Source of the DNA: Variovorax sp. CF313
GTDB taxonomy: Bacteria; Pseudomonadota; Gammaproteobacteria; Burkholderiales; Burkholderiaceae_C
Direction: 5' to 3'
Length of the DNA stretch: 33,286 nt
Assembly (NCBI RefSeq): GCF_000282635.1
Contig: NZ_AKIW01000056.1
Coordinates: forward strand, 1-33,286
Shown: positions 33,275 to 33,286 of the stretch, piece after piece
Layout: every line of letters begins with the position of its first letter
Position numbering within the stretch: position 1 is the first letter of the stretch
Position numbers and translations under genes: made by a program
The notes under the pieces: generated by a model
Databases searched by the model: none
Seen by the model: the letters and a program-made list of their open reading frames with translations, nothing else
What the model was told of the DNA's origin: nothing

Positions 33275-33286
33275 CCGCTTGCCCCC
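33275..33286. repeat. Start of an inverted fourth repeat copy, cut by the window edge
   Basis: The last 12 bases, CCGCTTGCCCCC, are identical to the first 12 bases of the inverted copy at 23333. Only 17 bp separate it from the third copy. The two would form a close inverted pair with no gene between them. Twelve bases is a short match, but it is in the expected orientation and place. Confidence 0.6.

Overview
The window is dense, GC-rich, proteobacterial chromosome. Gene content (Bug/TctC receptor, Liv-type ABC transporters, DmdC-like acyl-CoA dehydrogenases, dispersed palindromic repeats) suggests a betaproteobacterium of the Comamonadaceae, with Variovorax or a close relative most likely. 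That placement rests on recalled family resemblance, not on a search. No rRNA, tRNA, CRISPR array, prophage or classical insertion sequence was seen.

Region 1 (1-711) is an edge zone. It holds the tail of an upstream gene, a large imperfect palindrome, and an AraC-type regulator whose sensor domain looks internally deleted. Region 2 (756-15534) is one co-directional locus: a GntR/UTRA regulator, a complete five-gene Liv-type ABC importer, a Bug-type solute receptor, and an enzyme chain. The chain is a LeuC/LeuD-like hydro-lyase, HyuB and HyuA, an isochorismatase-fold protein, an FAD dehydrogenase and an isocitrate-lyase/PEP-mutase-family lyase. From the receptor gene onward every start overlaps the preceding stop, so eight genes form a single translationally coupled chain. 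I infer a catabolic route for a cyclic amide or imide running through an (alkyl)maleate and (alkyl)malate to pyruvate or a similar acid. The substrate is unknown.

Region 3 (15544-17298) is a LysR gene diverging from a classical short-chain dehydrogenase. Region 4 (17438-28633) is a TetR-headed acyl-CoA / beta-oxidation locus: acyl-CoA dehydrogenase, a secreted DUF2147 protein, a fused 3-hydroxyacyl-CoA dehydrogenase/enoyl-CoA hydratase, thiolase, alpha/beta hydrolase, thioesterase, an SDR lacking the usual catalytic Tyr, a 2-hydroxychromene-2-carboxylate isomerase-like protein and an enoyl-CoA hydratase. A 439-bp element splits the fused enzyme gene from the thiolase gene. It is a DUF559 (PD-(D/E)XK-like) nuclease gene framed by 42-bp inverted repeats.

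Region 5 (28676-33286) holds an orphan ABC substrate-binding protein, a YciA-type thioesterase diverging from an Atm1-type ABC exporter, and a D-2-hydroxyacid dehydrogenase. At the very end there is another 42-bp repeat, followed 17 bp later by the start of an inverted copy. This looks like a gene-less miniature form of the DUF559 element. The DUF559/repeat system and the region 2 pathway are the two most interesting items.
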